Shown: positions 1 through 11,500 of the stretch, one piece after another
Layout of the letters: each line of letters starts with the position of its first letter
Numbering within the stretch: position 1 is the first letter of the stretch
Assembly (NCBI GenBank): GCA_008973525.1
Contig: WACJ01000119.1
Span: 248,001-312,000, forward strand
DNA: 64,000 nt
Source of the DNA: Stenopsyche tienmushanensis
Lineage: Eukaryota > Arthropoda > Insecta > Trichoptera > Stenopsychidae
Direction: 5' to 3'
Program-made: the position numbers and the translations under genes
Notes under the pieces: model-generated
Database searches by the model: none
Seen by the model: the letters and a program-made list of their open reading frames with translations, nothing else
Told to the model about the DNA's origin: nothing

Positions 1-344
1 CTCAATTTGAGCGCCAAATAGGAAAAATATCAAGAGTCGATAAGCGTTTGTGTGAGAGCGGAACAATGCCATCATCAACATCGTCCTCAGTATCAAATAT
101 AATTTATGACCGTAATAAATAAGAATAATCGATGGAGGCAAAGAACAAAAGACACCGCAAATTAATTACATAGTTTGTGTAATTAAGTTCGATGCCGAAA
201 CGGAAGAAAGACCCAAATAAAGTGACGTATACGTATTTATACATCCAAACCGATACGTTGGTACTTGTCGTTGGAGGTTTGGTAAAATTAGCTTTGATTC
301 TTTAAATAGCTATTAGTATATTTTTGCGGTTTATTTTCTTTAAG
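1..344. other. AT-rich intergenic DNA, nothing recognised
   Basis: Low-complexity AT-rich sequence with no open frame of note, no inverted termini and no match to the repeat families found elsewhere in the window. Confidence 0.5.
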
Positions 345-775
345 TTTTCTATTCTAGTTTTGAATTTTGAACAATTCGATTTTTTTTCATATTTTTTGCA
401 AGTTTACACTTTTAAAAATATATCTTCAAAAGAAATTTCCAAAATTTCCAAATTATTTACAAAGTTATGGCTATTTTAGTGAGGCGAAAACTAAGCCGTT
501 CCTACCAGAATGAAATCTTTAAACGCGTTTTTCTCGAAACTACTTTTTTCAACACGGTTGACATCATATCTCATGTTTTAAATAACATATTAATTTCAAA
601 TTTAACATGAATATTCTCTATATAATCTTCTAGTGCTCCTACCAGATTTATTTGAAAATTTTATTTTTAATAATTTAAAAAAAAAAAAAACTAAAAAAAT
701 AATGCCAAAAAATGATTTTTTTTAAACAGTCGACATTTTGCAAAAACATATTTTAATGATATGTAATAAATCATG
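345..775 (-). mobile_element. Degraded copy of the TTAA-target GGGGGTATTC element
   Basis: The reverse complement matches the complete copy at 21519-22187 over the block that includes the segments GGTAGGA...GGCTTAG, CACTAAAATAG and TTTCGAGAAAAACGCGTTTAAAG. An eroded terminal repeat (ATTCTAGTTTTGAATTTT) lies near 345. No coding capacity is visible. The outer boundaries are approximate because the target-site end is eroded. Confidence 0.7.
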
Positions 776-847
776 TTGCATGCTAAATCACATCTAAATC
801 TGAATAACCTTTATTTTAGATGCACACTTAAGCATATATTAGCATTA

Positions 848-1298
848 GGTCCTCCCGAAAGATATCCATTATTTTCGCACGCTCTCGTTTTAATTCAGTA
901 AATTTTTTTTAGAATTTTTAGTCATTAAAAAGGACCGTTTTTCATGCTAATTCTTATCAAGGATTCATCCTTTTCGGTGTGGTAAAATGAGCGGTCGAAG
1001 ATAAAAAATTCGCCGCTATACGGTGGTAAAATACGGATTTCCGTCGGATGCTGCGAGTCCGTCTCTGGGCTGCGGAGCCCCATCGCTATTGAGGAGCGGA
1101 CGCTCCCATCTTTCTCGTCAAGGCTTTTCAAGCTTCGAGATGAGAGACATACGGGTGCGTTCGGTTCCCGGACTACTCTGTGAAGATTGTGGTCCCCTGG
1201 AGTTGGTTAGGGGTCAAACGCAACAATATATTGATTTGTGTACAAAATTAAAGTTTAAAGCTGTACAATATAAAATATAGATTTCTTTCGGGAAGACC
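848..1298. mobile_element. 451-bp MITE with TA target duplication, termini GGTCCTCCCGAAAG
   Basis: The left terminus GGTCCTCCCGAAAG (848-861) and the right terminus CTTTCGGGAAGACC (1285-1298) are inverted repeats with one mismatch in 14. Each is flanked by TA (846-847 and 1299-1300), as expected for Tc1/mariner-type integration. The interior is GC-richer than its surroundings and has open frames on both strands, but none resembles a transposase. A second copy's right end is at 34905-35020, sharing CGAGAGCGTGCGAAT and TTTCTTTCGGGAGGATC. Confidence 0.75.
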
Positions 1299-1300
1299 TA

Positions 1301-2150
1301 ATATATTTTTTTTAACATGTTTATAAGATTTTTGTCTTTAAAATCGTTATTCAAATGCTGCAGTTTAATAATTCTTCAATATTTTTAAGACACTTAATTC
1401 ATTGATTGATATTGGTGATATCCAAAGGAGGCGTTTTCTGGGGTGCAATTTTTTTAAATGATTATTTTGACTATATATTCTTAAAGAAGGAAAAACTATA
1501 AGCAACACATCATACAATAAATCTATGAGATATTTTAAAAAGGAATTGCAAAAAAGGGACCCTAGATAAAGTGTAAAAAAAATCCTACGAACTTAAAAAA
1601 ATAAAATTAATAATCAATTAAAATTAATACTTCTGATCTCCCAAATTTGTTATTTTTGTAAAAAGCAAACCATAAAATAGATTTGAAGCCGAAACTTTAT
1701 AATAATCGTCTTTTATGTAACACGTATGATGTTTTGTTTCTACAACGTGTTCCATATATTGACGCTATAGAAGGGACACCGGGTCTTCGATTATAATTAT
1801 TAATAATCGAATACATTTGGTGCAAATCATGATTAAATAAATCAGATGTTTGCGATCTAATAAATATGAACTATTATAATTTTAGATATTAAAAATGTGA
1901 AGTAACGCAATATAATAAGATTTAAACAATCCAAGTTAAAATAACCAACATTTTCCAAGGGACGACTATCAAAATGAAGGACAAGACGGAGCATAAAATA
2001 GCTAAATTAAAGCATATTTCATGCGCCCTATTTTTTACGGTTCCAAAAATACATTTTCAGTTATGAAAGTCCGTATTTTATATTGATATATTTTGGGCAT
2101 TAAATGCGACATAAAACTCATAGAAAGTTTCGATTTACGAGGCATGAAGA
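1301..2150. other. AT-rich intergenic DNA, nothing recognised
   Basis: No inverted repeats, conserved frames or family matches seen. Confidence 0.45.
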
Positions 2151-2660
2151 ATAAGACCGTGTGGCGGAGTGTAAGGGGTAGGTAGTGTATATTTAGCGGG
2201 GTAGTAATGGATTATATGACCACCGGAGACGAGGTCGGAAACTCGGCTTTTCCGGACAACTGCATCTGTCAACCGCGTTTTATGGCCCTTTTTATTTGTT
2301 TCTCCGGCCATTCGCCGACTTCGGCCGGTTTCGGGAACGATAACGATTAAAAGCCACTTTACCGGGAATCGTTCCGCCCTTACCTAACGGCCTTCGATCT
2401 CGCAATTTATTCATTTGCTTAATGAAAATATTCTGACGCAAGCTGACATGGCACCGTTATTAGCCTCATTCATTTTTCATCACTTCTACCCCTCGGGATA
2501 CTGTCGGTAAATATTTTGTGTAGTCAGATTATTGCTTTAAATATTGACAGTGAAATGCCGATGAATAACGAAACGACGCAAATTTGTTGTATTAAAAATC
2601 TAATTTGAATAAAAGCATTACAAGAGGGGGCGTCGATTGTCTTTTCGCGAACATCCAAAA
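2150..2660. other. Single-copy GC-richer block, possible regulatory DNA
   Basis: Base composition rises sharply compared with the flanks and CpG dinucleotides are frequent. No open frame resembles a protein and the block does not recur in the window. It contains motifs of kinds found in developmental enhancers (GCATCTGTCA, TTTTATGG), but such short motifs are weak evidence. The regulatory reading is an inference from composition. Confidence 0.3.
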
Positions 2661-2672
2661 AGCGCGCGGTGT

Positions 2673-3024
2673 TTCAATAAAGGCGCTTAATTTTTAAATA
2701 TAAATAAAACAAGTTGTGTATGAGATACCTAGTCATTTCTTATTTAATTTAAAAGAATATTTTATGGCATTAATTATGAAATATAAATTTGCTCAAATAT
2801 CTGCCACAGTTTTTCTTGGTGGCACGTATTCGGGAGGTTTAATTTTCGATGAATTTGTCGTATAAATTTGACTTAATTTGCTGGATGTCGTTCGTTTTGT
2901 TGATTTTAAGGGAATAAATTGTATGCAATTTATTTGCATATATCTACGATTTAAGATGGTCTTAAAAGAAGAAGTATAAATGCATTAAATCGCCATGCAA
3001 TAAATATTGAGCGTCCCTATTGAA
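2673..3024 (+). mobile_element. 352-bp MITE of the mariner-like TTCAATA family
   Basis: The left end TTCAATAAAGGCGCTTAA and the right end TTGAGCGTCCCTATTGAA form an imperfect inverted repeat. The inner block GGCACGTATTCGGGAGG followed by GCTGGATGTCGTTCGTT recurs in the copies at 14235, 34467 and 57430. No transposase remains in this copy; a longer relative at 44159-44854 retains transposase motifs, which suggests this is a deletion derivative. Confidence 0.8.
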
Positions 3025-4147
3025 TGAACCTGTAAGTAGTTCCGCTGTTAAGGGACGTTTCTACCTATTTGGTTTATTTTCCAAGCTCACGGAAGTGCTC
3101 TCACACTCCCTAGATGAGCATTCTTTATAAAAATTGGCAAATAATCGACAATATTCTGAAGAATATTTATGTTTCGGTTTTACGTATTTTTACGCATTAT
3201 GTATTTAACTCAAAGTATGAGTATATTTGAAAACTTCGATATTTCGGATTGATATTGCGCTATTCGAAAGACTTACCTAAAACAAAGAATTTAAACATCC
3301 ATTAGACCAAATATTTTGTGTGTATATTTTAGATGACAAATTAAATGATAGCTCAAATTTATCTTGTAAATCTTATTATCCTTACCTGAGAGCTCTTACT
3401 GCATGAATTTTGAAGTCCTGGACACCTTTGGAATTTGGCTCACCAGCAGTTATTTTGAACCACACTGTACAATTTTTCACAACGTCCATCTAAACTTAAG
3501 ACTATTGATTGATCAAGACTGGTCGATTTCGCAATCAAACAATTGCGGATTGCTTTTATATTAAATACGATTTCATACCTGAAATTAAATATTTGACACA
3601 TTTTAGTCCAATTATTTAGCTGATGACATATTTTTAAAATGATATATGATGTATTTTCTTTAATCTAAGGAAAAATTGATGCTTAATGAAGCTTTTAGCT
3701 ATGAAATGCTAAATGAATCACTTCCGAATAATCTTGATTTTCCAATCCACTATGAGTATTATTTCCGATCTGTGTTCTTGAAATCTCAATGCAATTGTTC
3801 AACATTAAACATTTCGATAATAAGCCTAATAATCGTATTACAATATACTTAAAAACTATGACTATTTGCCTCAATATTTTAGCTGCATGACGATCAGGAT
3901 ACAGTCTGGAACACGGATCACATTCCGGAACGGCACAACACTCTGTGTATTAAAAAATATCACTTAACATTCGCACATGTACATCCTAACCTGTCAAAAT
4001 AAAATATAGCTCTGCACCGAATATTGTTGCATAGCATAAACTCGACGCCTAAACTGGACGGACAAATTGAAACGCATCTATGACAAATTATTAATATTTA
4101 TAAGAAAAACTATTTTTTAAAAATCATGGGATTAAATAAGCTGCTGC
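3025..4147. other. AT-rich intergenic DNA, nothing recognised
   Basis: No conserved frames or repeat-family matches were seen. Confidence 0.4.
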
Positions 4148-4258
4148 GATATATTCCCAAAAATATTATTTTTCAATCATCATCATCCTTTTCGTTGCAT
4201 AAATATATTATTTTTTAATGAATTACAAATTTGATAAAAATATTTTTGGGAATATATC
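4148..4258. repeat. Foldback with perfect 20-bp stem
   Basis: GATATATTCCCAAAAATATT (4148-4167) is exactly complementary to the sequence at 4239-4258, with a 71-nt spacer between. This could be a very short foldback transposon or a chance palindrome in AT-rich DNA. The length of the perfect match argues against pure chance. Confidence 0.6.
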
Positions 4259-4811
4259 AAAAGAGCTCATCTCAGAGAGAATCTCATGCATTCTTTCAAT
4301 AGTTTTTCATAATAATTTACATTTAGTATTAATACATTTATATTCGTACGCTCAGTTGAGCCGTCGAATTAAGCTAGGCGACAATCAGTGCGTGTTCGGT
4401 TCTTAGGTTATACGGTTTGGCTTAATCGTCAGAGGGATATATCTTAATAAATAAAGTGCAGTGTTGTTCCAGAATGCGTCCCGTACTCCAGGATCTATCC
4501 TGAACGTCATGCAGCGTCGATACTCAGGTAAGTGTTCTTAGTTTTTTAAGTGTTTTGTACTGCGACTTATAGTAAATTGGAGGTCCTTGATGTCTATTTT
4601 AAGATGTAGGACTTAAAGCCGAAAAAATATTTTTTTTTTAAAGCCACGATAAACTTTTGATTTTATTGTCACAATAGACTCTTACATAGAGTGCGGAATA
4701 AGACGTCGATGGTTGAATACAGTAGGATGGTTTCAATGGATATCTGATGAGCTGTGCGCCTGGTCGTGGCGGAATCTTCAAATCGTCATGCAGTCTGACC
4801 GCTGAGGAAAG
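4259..4811. other. Unassigned intergenic DNA downstream of a LINE 3' end
   Basis: Contains short open frames on both strands but no recognisable product. It borders the trinucleotide tail of the RTE-type LINE that begins at 4812. Confidence 0.4.
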
Positions 4812-5665
4812 ATTCATAATCATCATCATCATCATCAGTCTGTGTTCGTCCACCGTTGAACGCATGAGTCTTCATCCCTCTCGATCCTCCGCTTTCCGCA
4901 TCCAGCTTCATCCTGCTATTCTTTCGATGTCCTCAGTCTTACAGGGGTTTCCACTCCAACACTTTTCTTCCCCATCGACCGTCGTTTCTTCGACACATTT
5001 GTCTCCTCCATTAAGTGTATCAATTCTTTCAGTAGCGTCTACTACTCGAGTTCTTCTTCGGATATCCTCGTTTCTGATTCTATATTATAAAGACACTCCG
5101 AGCATAGATCTCTCTATGGCACGCTGGGACAACTTTATTCTGTGTAAAATGCCTGATATTAGATTCCATGTCTTCGTGGGTTAACACTGGGATGATGCGT
5201 TGGTTAAATGCTGCCATCCCAGTGGTATTCGTCTGTCAATTTCTGTTGAGAAATTCTGTCGTCCTAGTTGTATTACTTGTCCCAGATAAGTGTATTCATT
5301 TTCAATCTCAATTTGTGTTCACCCAATGGATATCGCCCCGAAGGTCTGAGAATTGTGACTATTTATCATGGCTTCGATTTCATCCATGTTCATTTTCAGA
5401 CACATTTTACTTGACACTTCGTTTAGGTCTTGGAGCATGTCTTTCAGACGCAAGCTTTTCAGACGATTCGGCTATTAATACTATGTCACAATTTCTCCAC
5501 TTGTATGTTGTCAATACTGTGTCGCCACTTTTTCCAAGATAGCAGTTTAAACACATCTTCCAAAGCGTTTATGATAAGCTTGGGAGATAGTTTATATTAC
5601 AGCGTTGTAGTGAGTCTAAAACTGCCTCATACTCAATTCATTTTAGGATGACCTCTTTGGGGTCT
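4812..5665 (-). pseudogene. RTE-clade LINE, 3' part of the reverse transcriptase ORF, decayed
   Basis: Read on the minus strand, interrupted frames give the succession typical of RTE-type endonuclease/reverse transcriptase proteins: a motif like DIVLIAESSEKL after the catalytic site, then SSKMCLKMNMDE, then EYTYLGQVIQLGR, then RSMLGVSL, IRNEDIRRRTRVVDATERI and finally a tryptophan-rich end before the stop. The stop is followed on the same strand by a TGA/ATG-type trinucleotide tail (4815-4838), a known feature of RTE 3' ends. Several stops and frameshifts show it is dead. A DYxKAFD-like motif (IEYEAVLDSL) lies near 5615. Confidence 0.8.
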
Positions 5666-5767
5666 TTGGCCAAAATTCATATCTAACGTTGGATAGCTTT
5701 GAATTCACGCCATGCATTCTTTTGATTGTCTTACTAGGAGTATAAAGTTCATGAATCTGTTTTATCA

Positions 5768-5960
5768 GATTGGACTCCCATCTCCACGAGTACCTCCCAT
5801 AGATAATCCTAGTTCGAAGGCTTTCTTATCATCAATTAAGCACAGTTGATGTCAGGAACCCTCGACTCTTTTCAATAATTTGACGAGTTTTGATGATTTG
5901 TTATCTTGTTCCTCTTTCCTTCCCAAAGCCAGCCCCTTTTTCAGAATTTGCCATCCAATA
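5768..5960 (-). pseudogene. Second RTE/BovB-like reverse transcriptase fragment
   Basis: The minus strand encodes QIIKTRQIIEKSRGF and, after a frameshift, LIDDKKAFEL. These resemble the RQIIEKxREF...IDYxKAFD region at the start of RTE/BovB-like reverse transcriptase domains. The preceding element at 4812-5665 already has its own KAFD-equivalent motif, so this is probably a separate, inserted or duplicated relic. Confidence 0.5.
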
Positions 5961-7791
5961 TAACTGTCCAATTTTGCTTGAGTTTTTGCATTTGCCTTGA
6001 ATGATCCTTTCTTATGTTCATATTAGAATACAATTTTCTAGTAGCACGTTTATGCTTTTACATCACCTAATGCTTTTCGTTATTGAGTCTTAAGTATTTT
6101 TATCTGATTTATGTGGATGAGATCCCTGTTTTCCTATATTTTTTCGTTTGACTATCATATCCCATGTCAGATAACAAGGTTTTACTTTCCCAGGAAGCTC
6201 CAGGTATCATCCGGATCTCAGTACGACTTTTCTTTCCCAAAGGAATATTCAGAATGTGTTAGAAGTTCTCATTTCAATTCTTGTATTCTGCCGGTGCATA
6301 TCATCGTAATGAAGAACTACCCCTATTTAGATAACTGAAATTGGATCTTGCATCAGTTTGCACATGGATCGATTTATTCAATATGGATAATGAATCTCGA
6401 CAGTAATAGCATTATTTGGATTTAATAACTCAAAGAGACAAGGCGAATATTCCATCAGATGCAAATGAAAACGTTTTGAGGACTTAATTCTTACTTAAGG
6501 ATTAAATCTAGTATTTTGTTTGATATAAACCACTACTTTATAGAATGAAATGATCGTTAACTATCCACTTATTATATTAAATTCCGACTATGTATGACTT
6601 TGCCTGAGTCAAAGTTCTATTGTCTGAATCGAAAAGATGAACACTTTGTGACAATTCCTTAATAATTTGCTGGAAATCTGATCCAATTTACAATTTGTGA
6701 CCTAAGAGTTTCCTTTAAATATATAAAATCCGATTTATTATTTTCTCTATGTTTTCATCAGACTTTGTGTTTGATATTTAGCTTTTAATATCAAAGAGAT
6801 TATGATGCTATCGTAAATATGTATTTTGTATAATCGTAGCTTAAATAAGATTAGCCAAAGATTCAAAATTATAGCTCGGATCAATAAGAAGAGGATTTAA
6901 AATGCCATCATACATCACACATTATATTATAATGGGTTAATTGTTATGGCTTTTAGACTGTAAAAAATCAGATTTAAATCTAGATTTTGGTACAATATCC
7001 AACGTACCAACCAATTTGGAAAATTAATTGAAAATATTCAAACTTCATAAGCAGAAAGATACTTTTAGTATTAACTCCTACAAAAATCATGACCTGAATA
7101 AGTGATACATTTATTTTTCAACCTGATGCGTTTATTATGCGTATCGACTTCTTTGTTAAGACGTAAACATTTTTAAATGATAGAAACCAATCAAAACTAT
7201 TGGCACTTTTCTTCAGATTCAAAGTACACATTTTATAATTGGTTGACATGTAAAACTATCGCGAATCTATAAGTATTTTTAATTAGCTATCAATGTCAAT
7301 TTCAATCAAAATTTAGATTGCTTCGGTGTTTGGACAGAATCTCGCCTGTTGTAATTCAATATTTATTTAAAAACTAATCTACGAATGTAAATACAATGCT
7401 TAATTACACATAGAGACGTGCTTAAGTTATTGGGCCGATGAAGAATTTTCAAATTGATAAAAATACAAGGCACATAAAACACGAACTTGCTCTTTCTGTA
7501 GACTGTTTATTTTAAACGCTCTTTTTGTATTTTTTTCTTTGCAGAATTTAGTATTTAGTTTTTTTGTTCATTGTTTGGTGGGAGTTGCTAGTTTCGTTCT
7601 AAATTTGCTACTAAATCCAATTAAGAGCGTTGTTTAGAGTTTCTAATATAGGTTCTTGAAACATGATCTAGATATTCCTTAGAGCTTAACGTGACATTCT
7701 TAAAAAATATTTTACTAAGAAACGTTATATAAAACTATCACAAAAACTTAAGTGGGATCGATTTTCAATGCTCGTTTACTAATCGCTCTAT
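5961..7791. other. AT-rich intergenic DNA, nothing recognised
   Basis: About 1.8 kb of AT-rich sequence. Short frames are present but none has recognisable motifs. No inverted termini or matches to other families were seen. Confidence 0.4.
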
Positions 7792-7795
7792 ATTA

Positions 7796-7965
7796 ACCCG
7801 CTGATTAGGAATCACGCATATATACGTTCAAGTGATAAAAAAAGCATTCTCCCAAAATTGAGAGTTTTTCTTGCGTCCCATCATACATTCGTACATCGAT
7901 GGCAAAGCCGTGCTGTAAAGGTACCCTACACGTTTAAATATTTTGAAAAGCGATCAATATCAATT
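7796..7965 (+). mobile_element. Left end of a TTAA-flanked (piggyBac-like) non-autonomous element
   Basis: A TTAA at 7792-7795 is followed by CCCGCTGATTAGGAATCACG. The downstream block (CATCGATGGCAAAGCCGTG, then CTACACGTTTAAATATT) recurs at 19741-19930, 38035-38105 and in reverse at 53180-53290. CCC directly after TTAA is typical of piggyBac-type ends. No right end was found here. Confidence 0.55.
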
Positions 7966-8839
7966 CATTTTCAATACCGTGCATCTATTTATAATATTGT
8001 ACATGGTCATGTGGTCACTCCATGACATGTTGTCGACTCATCACATCACTGCCATAAACTTCAATGAGCTTCCGATGAATATTCGTCGCGATATTGTTCC
8101 GCAAAGTCAAAAAACGGATGAACACACGGATTTCGTACGGACGGGATGTGGTGAATGCGCGCGACGAGCATTCCATCGGAAGAATTTACTGTGACTGTAC
8201 AAAATGGCCGACAAAAACGCGGGACATATCGTAGAGCGTTTCATATGCATAATTTTTGCATCGACCTAGTTTATCACGGAAGTGTAATTGCAAATATGAA
8301 ATGTTTAATAATCTACTCGCTTAGCCTCTTTTTGATTAAATCACGTTTTAGAACCTCGTTGGAATCTCATTTTTATTCTCCGGCCTGTTATTACATCCTA
8401 ATGGATTGCATCGTTATTTTTTCCTCAACTAGTTGCTGCTCTTGACGTAAACTGCGAGGGTCGTCTTGCAGACTTCATCTTCCTCGTTAAAATTAATTTT
8501 CGCAATTCCAACCCCTGCTTAGCTTTCATATTTCAAACCGGTAATCTGCTGGGGTTTAACGGCTAATATGACCTTTCTAGCCTGTTGGTCAAATAAGCAA
8601 GATGCGATAATGGGATCGAGAAGGACGAAAATAAGGCGTTTTCAGGAGTAGCATATGAATAACGTATGATATTTTGGTTTGAGCACTTGAGGAAGGAAAC
8701 CTGTTGAATTTAGTTAAAAACATATTTAGACTATATGAACTGATGATGAAGATAATCATTTATAATATCCACAATTTTATCTGATTTAAGAGCCTTGTGA
8801 TCAGTTTGAATAATTTGTAATCGTCGGCAAAATGGTATC
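7966..8839. other. Unassigned DNA with a segment shared with 26537-26585
   Basis: The stretch GAATTTACTGTGACTG followed by AATGGCCGACAAAAACG near 8180-8215 recurs in reverse complement near 26537-26585, so part of this region is a dispersed repeat. The surrounding frames do not resemble known proteins. Confidence 0.4.
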
Positions 8840-8945
8840 CTTATGAAAAGCCGCTGTGACGCACGCACTGCACGACGAGTCGTTAGTTAGCCTTGGGTGG
8901 GGGAAGATGTTCTTTCCGCAAGAGCAGTAACTTTGCTCTCTATAA
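8840..8945 (+). repeat. Degenerate LTR-like hairpin unit (plus orientation)
   Basis: On the + strand GTTAGCCTTGGGTGGGGGAA and the following TTCTTTCCGCAAGAG correspond to the hairpin segment of the LTR-like family. The upstream GACGCACGCACTGC...GACGAGTCG matches the segment before the hairpin in the copies at 9770-10169 and 13575-13848. It faces the copy at 9770-10169. Confidence 0.5.
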
Positions 8946-9769
8946 ACAAACGGAATTAGTTAAAGTTGTGATCAGATAGCCAGTGACTTACCAGAATTCG
9001 GACTCATTTTATACAGAGTCCATGCCCGAGCGCATAGCCACACAGAACCTTGCTTTCCATAACTCGTTTAATCCCCAGGCGCACTATGAGCAGAGCTTCC
9101 AGGCGACTTCAGAGGAGACAATGTACCATGAGGAAAACTAACTTCAGATTACGTGCACCCAAAGGTGCGATGAAGAAGAAGGGAATAAGACAAACTCAAT
9201 AAATAAAACAGAGAATTACTAACGAAAGGTCATAGCCATCACGAGTCCAATCTCAACTTGAAGAAGGCTGCAGCAGATGACGGACTACAATGGCTTCTCT
9301 TTTCCCATGGTACTCGTATTGGTTCAGTCATTCGTAGTACCCTAGTCATGGAGACGAGTTACCGTTTGAGTAGCCGTAGACGCTCTCTCCTGTGTTCACT
9401 AGACTATTGAAAATAGTGGTGTAGCTTTTTACACAAAATCCTCCTACTCTTTCTGTAATCAGTTCAGACAGAGACAGTTCCATTTCATAGGTGGGCGACA
9501 CAGGGTTAGCCAAGTTATGTTACCTGGGCTACCCTAGCAGCGTTTGTTGAGTAAACCAACAAGGGTGCTTTCTCCCACCTCTTTTATATATCGTAACACA
9601 TGGGCGTAGGGTTGCTCCTTGTGGTTTTATGGGTGGGCAATCTAAAGTAAAACACCCACCCGGAGTTGATGACAGTATTTATATTAGCATGTAACATCTC
9701 ACTACTCGACATCACCGCGGTCTCAAAGTAGAACGAACCCGCGTGCAAGCCCGACCGTCTTGAAGAACA
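8946..9769. repeat. GC-richer unclassified segment between two opposed LTR-like units
   Basis: More GC-rich than the neighbouring DNA, with a TATATA/TTTTATAT-type box near 9590 and complex non-repetitive content. Read from the LTR-like unit at 9770-10169 on the minus strand, it would be the adjacent internal region, but no gag or pol motif could be read. It may be a retrotransposon leader, an unrelated insertion or host DNA. Confidence 0.35.
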
Positions 9770-10169
9770 TGTAACTCGATGGGATGGCCGCGCTAGCGCA
9801 CGGGTCCGTTCTTAAGGCCATGATATTACTGCACGAATGGGTGGGAATAGACGAGCGTCGAATAGAAAGACTCTCTTCTCTAAATCACTATTTATTCCAC
9901 ACGAGAGAGAGAGAGATCTGGCTGCAGGAGGGACGACCTCCCACAGTCAAGGCTAACCGATGACTCTCCCGATTCCCGCCTCCTGCGTGTCACTACCCAA
10001 CTGGCAACGGTACACGCGCAAGAAGCGATCGGTCGGTATGCAGATGCAATGTTTCCGCAGGGCCACAAGAGATGGCGCTGTTAAAATAACACACTGCACT
10101 TGAAGAGAGATGGAAGATGTCCCTGTTAACAGTGCTACTAAGCGGGGATGGTAAATCGTCCACGCTACA
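9770..10169 (-). mobile_element. LTR-like unit, copy with TGTAGCG start and AATAAA
   Basis: On the minus strand the unit starts TGTAGCGTGGACGATTTACC, passes a conserved CAGCGCCATC-type segment, then a GC-rich hairpin (9920-9948, imperfect here), a run of CT/GA repeats and AATAAA. The + strand start TGTAAC may be the other terminus, giving the TG...CA arrangement of an LTR. Related copies lie at 13575, 23679, 26745 and 61376. No coding region is attached, so it may be a solo LTR. The LTR assignment is an inference from structure. Confidence 0.55.
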
Positions 10170-10423
10170 TCAATCAAATGGCAATCAATCAAAAATGGCT
10201 TTAAAATAAAAAGCGATAATAATCGTTGTCACAAGATATTAATTTGTAAATTCAGACGAAAAAATCTCCTACTGCGAGACTCCGATGGCGATGACGCTCT
10301 TTTTCGAGGACGATAAAAGCCATTCCGCTTTTCCGTTTTACTCCATGCTGTAGAATATTTTTGGTATTTACTGCCTAATATATAAAATTTGACATTGTAT
10401 TCAATATAAAGGCTCATACAATT

Positions 10424-10584
10424 GTAACGCCTAGATGTTTTTTTGTAAGGTTTTCTTGAGCTATGTGACTTTAATACCATTCCATGATTGAAACTGTATT
10501 ACCTTCTAATAAAACTAAATGTCTTAAACCATATGAAAATCTGTCACGTGTAAACATTATATAGTGCTGACATCTAGGCGTTGC
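10424..10584. repeat. 161-bp foldback, arms GTAACGCCTAGATGT
   Basis: The left arm (10424-10438) and the right arm (10570-10584) are complementary with one mismatch in 15. The spacer is AT-rich and non-coding. It could be a small MITE; no clear target duplication was seen. Confidence 0.5.
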
Positions 10585-10929
10585 ATTTGGATGACCCTAT
10601 ATATCGTAACTTAGTAAGTAAAGTTCATTTGTAGAGCGATGTACCTCATTTAAATCTGATTTTAGGATTTCTAGAGCATTCATTGTGCATTGTGTCATAA
10701 TTATAGACTTCATAGGTTTATTAATAGTACATAACTCGACGTTGAACATATTATAGCTATGTTTTATTCATGTATGATTTTATCGACTAAGGACCAAAAT
10801 TATGGTTCATTGATTATATTTTTCTTTAGTCACAACGGAAAAAGTCGTTACACGCGTCACGTCAGTCAAGAATACATTATCTACATTGACATTCGTAATA
10901 ATATAATATAAAATCATGTCTGCCGTGAT
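10585..10929. other. AT-rich intergenic DNA, nothing recognised
   Basis: No frames or repeat matches found. Confidence 0.4.
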
Positions 10930-11500
10930 TGGCAGATTAATGGGCCGTAACTAAATCGGAAAGTAAACTTTGATTAAGGTGAAAATATTCCCCTATTCCT
11001 GTATTCCCGATAACAGCATGACGTGTTGCTGAATGCGGGAAAATGGAAGAAGGGGAGCACATAATGCGGCGCGACAGAAGAGGAAAGTCGGGACACCACT
11101 TCAAAAGGGAGGCCGCAAAGTGGGACAGGGAACGGGGGGGTCGCCGAGGCCCCAAAGAAAACGAGACCGAAAATAATGAAATGGACTCATACAAATAATG
11201 ATATGGAATATGAATGCCGTAATTAAAATTTTAAAGAGGGTCATTTTCTTTTTGGGCGCGGACTCAAAGAAAGCGAGACCGGTTAATGAGGATAGGAGAT
11301 TACGGGAATTTATATACAGTTTTTTCCCCGTGCCGTCATTTAGGAGTCTGTCAGATGAAAAAATGGACCCGCAGTTTTTAATTGATGTATTCTTTTGAAC
11401 CTTCAAAGCGGTTCTGCGAGGCACGAAAATGTATAATTAGTTATGAGAATGAAATCTTCCACTCTGAATTAAACACCCTCGTAGTAATTACATAGCATCT
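10930..11500. other. Single-copy GC-richer block, possible regulatory DNA
   Basis: Purine-rich and CpG-containing sequence that is not repeated in the window. A short internal repetition is visible: GCCCCAAAGAAAACGAGACC near 11150 and GCGGACTCAAAGAAAGCGAG near 11257. Open frames exist on both strands but none resembles a protein. Confidence 0.3.

Noticed and set aside
4747..5651. Overlapping + frames of 145, 124 and 73 codons
   Set aside because: They are antisense to the RTE LINE relic, which accounts for their length.
9902..9916. GA microsatellite as an independent feature
   Set aside because: It is part of the LTR-like unit and recurs as CT at 61423-61438.
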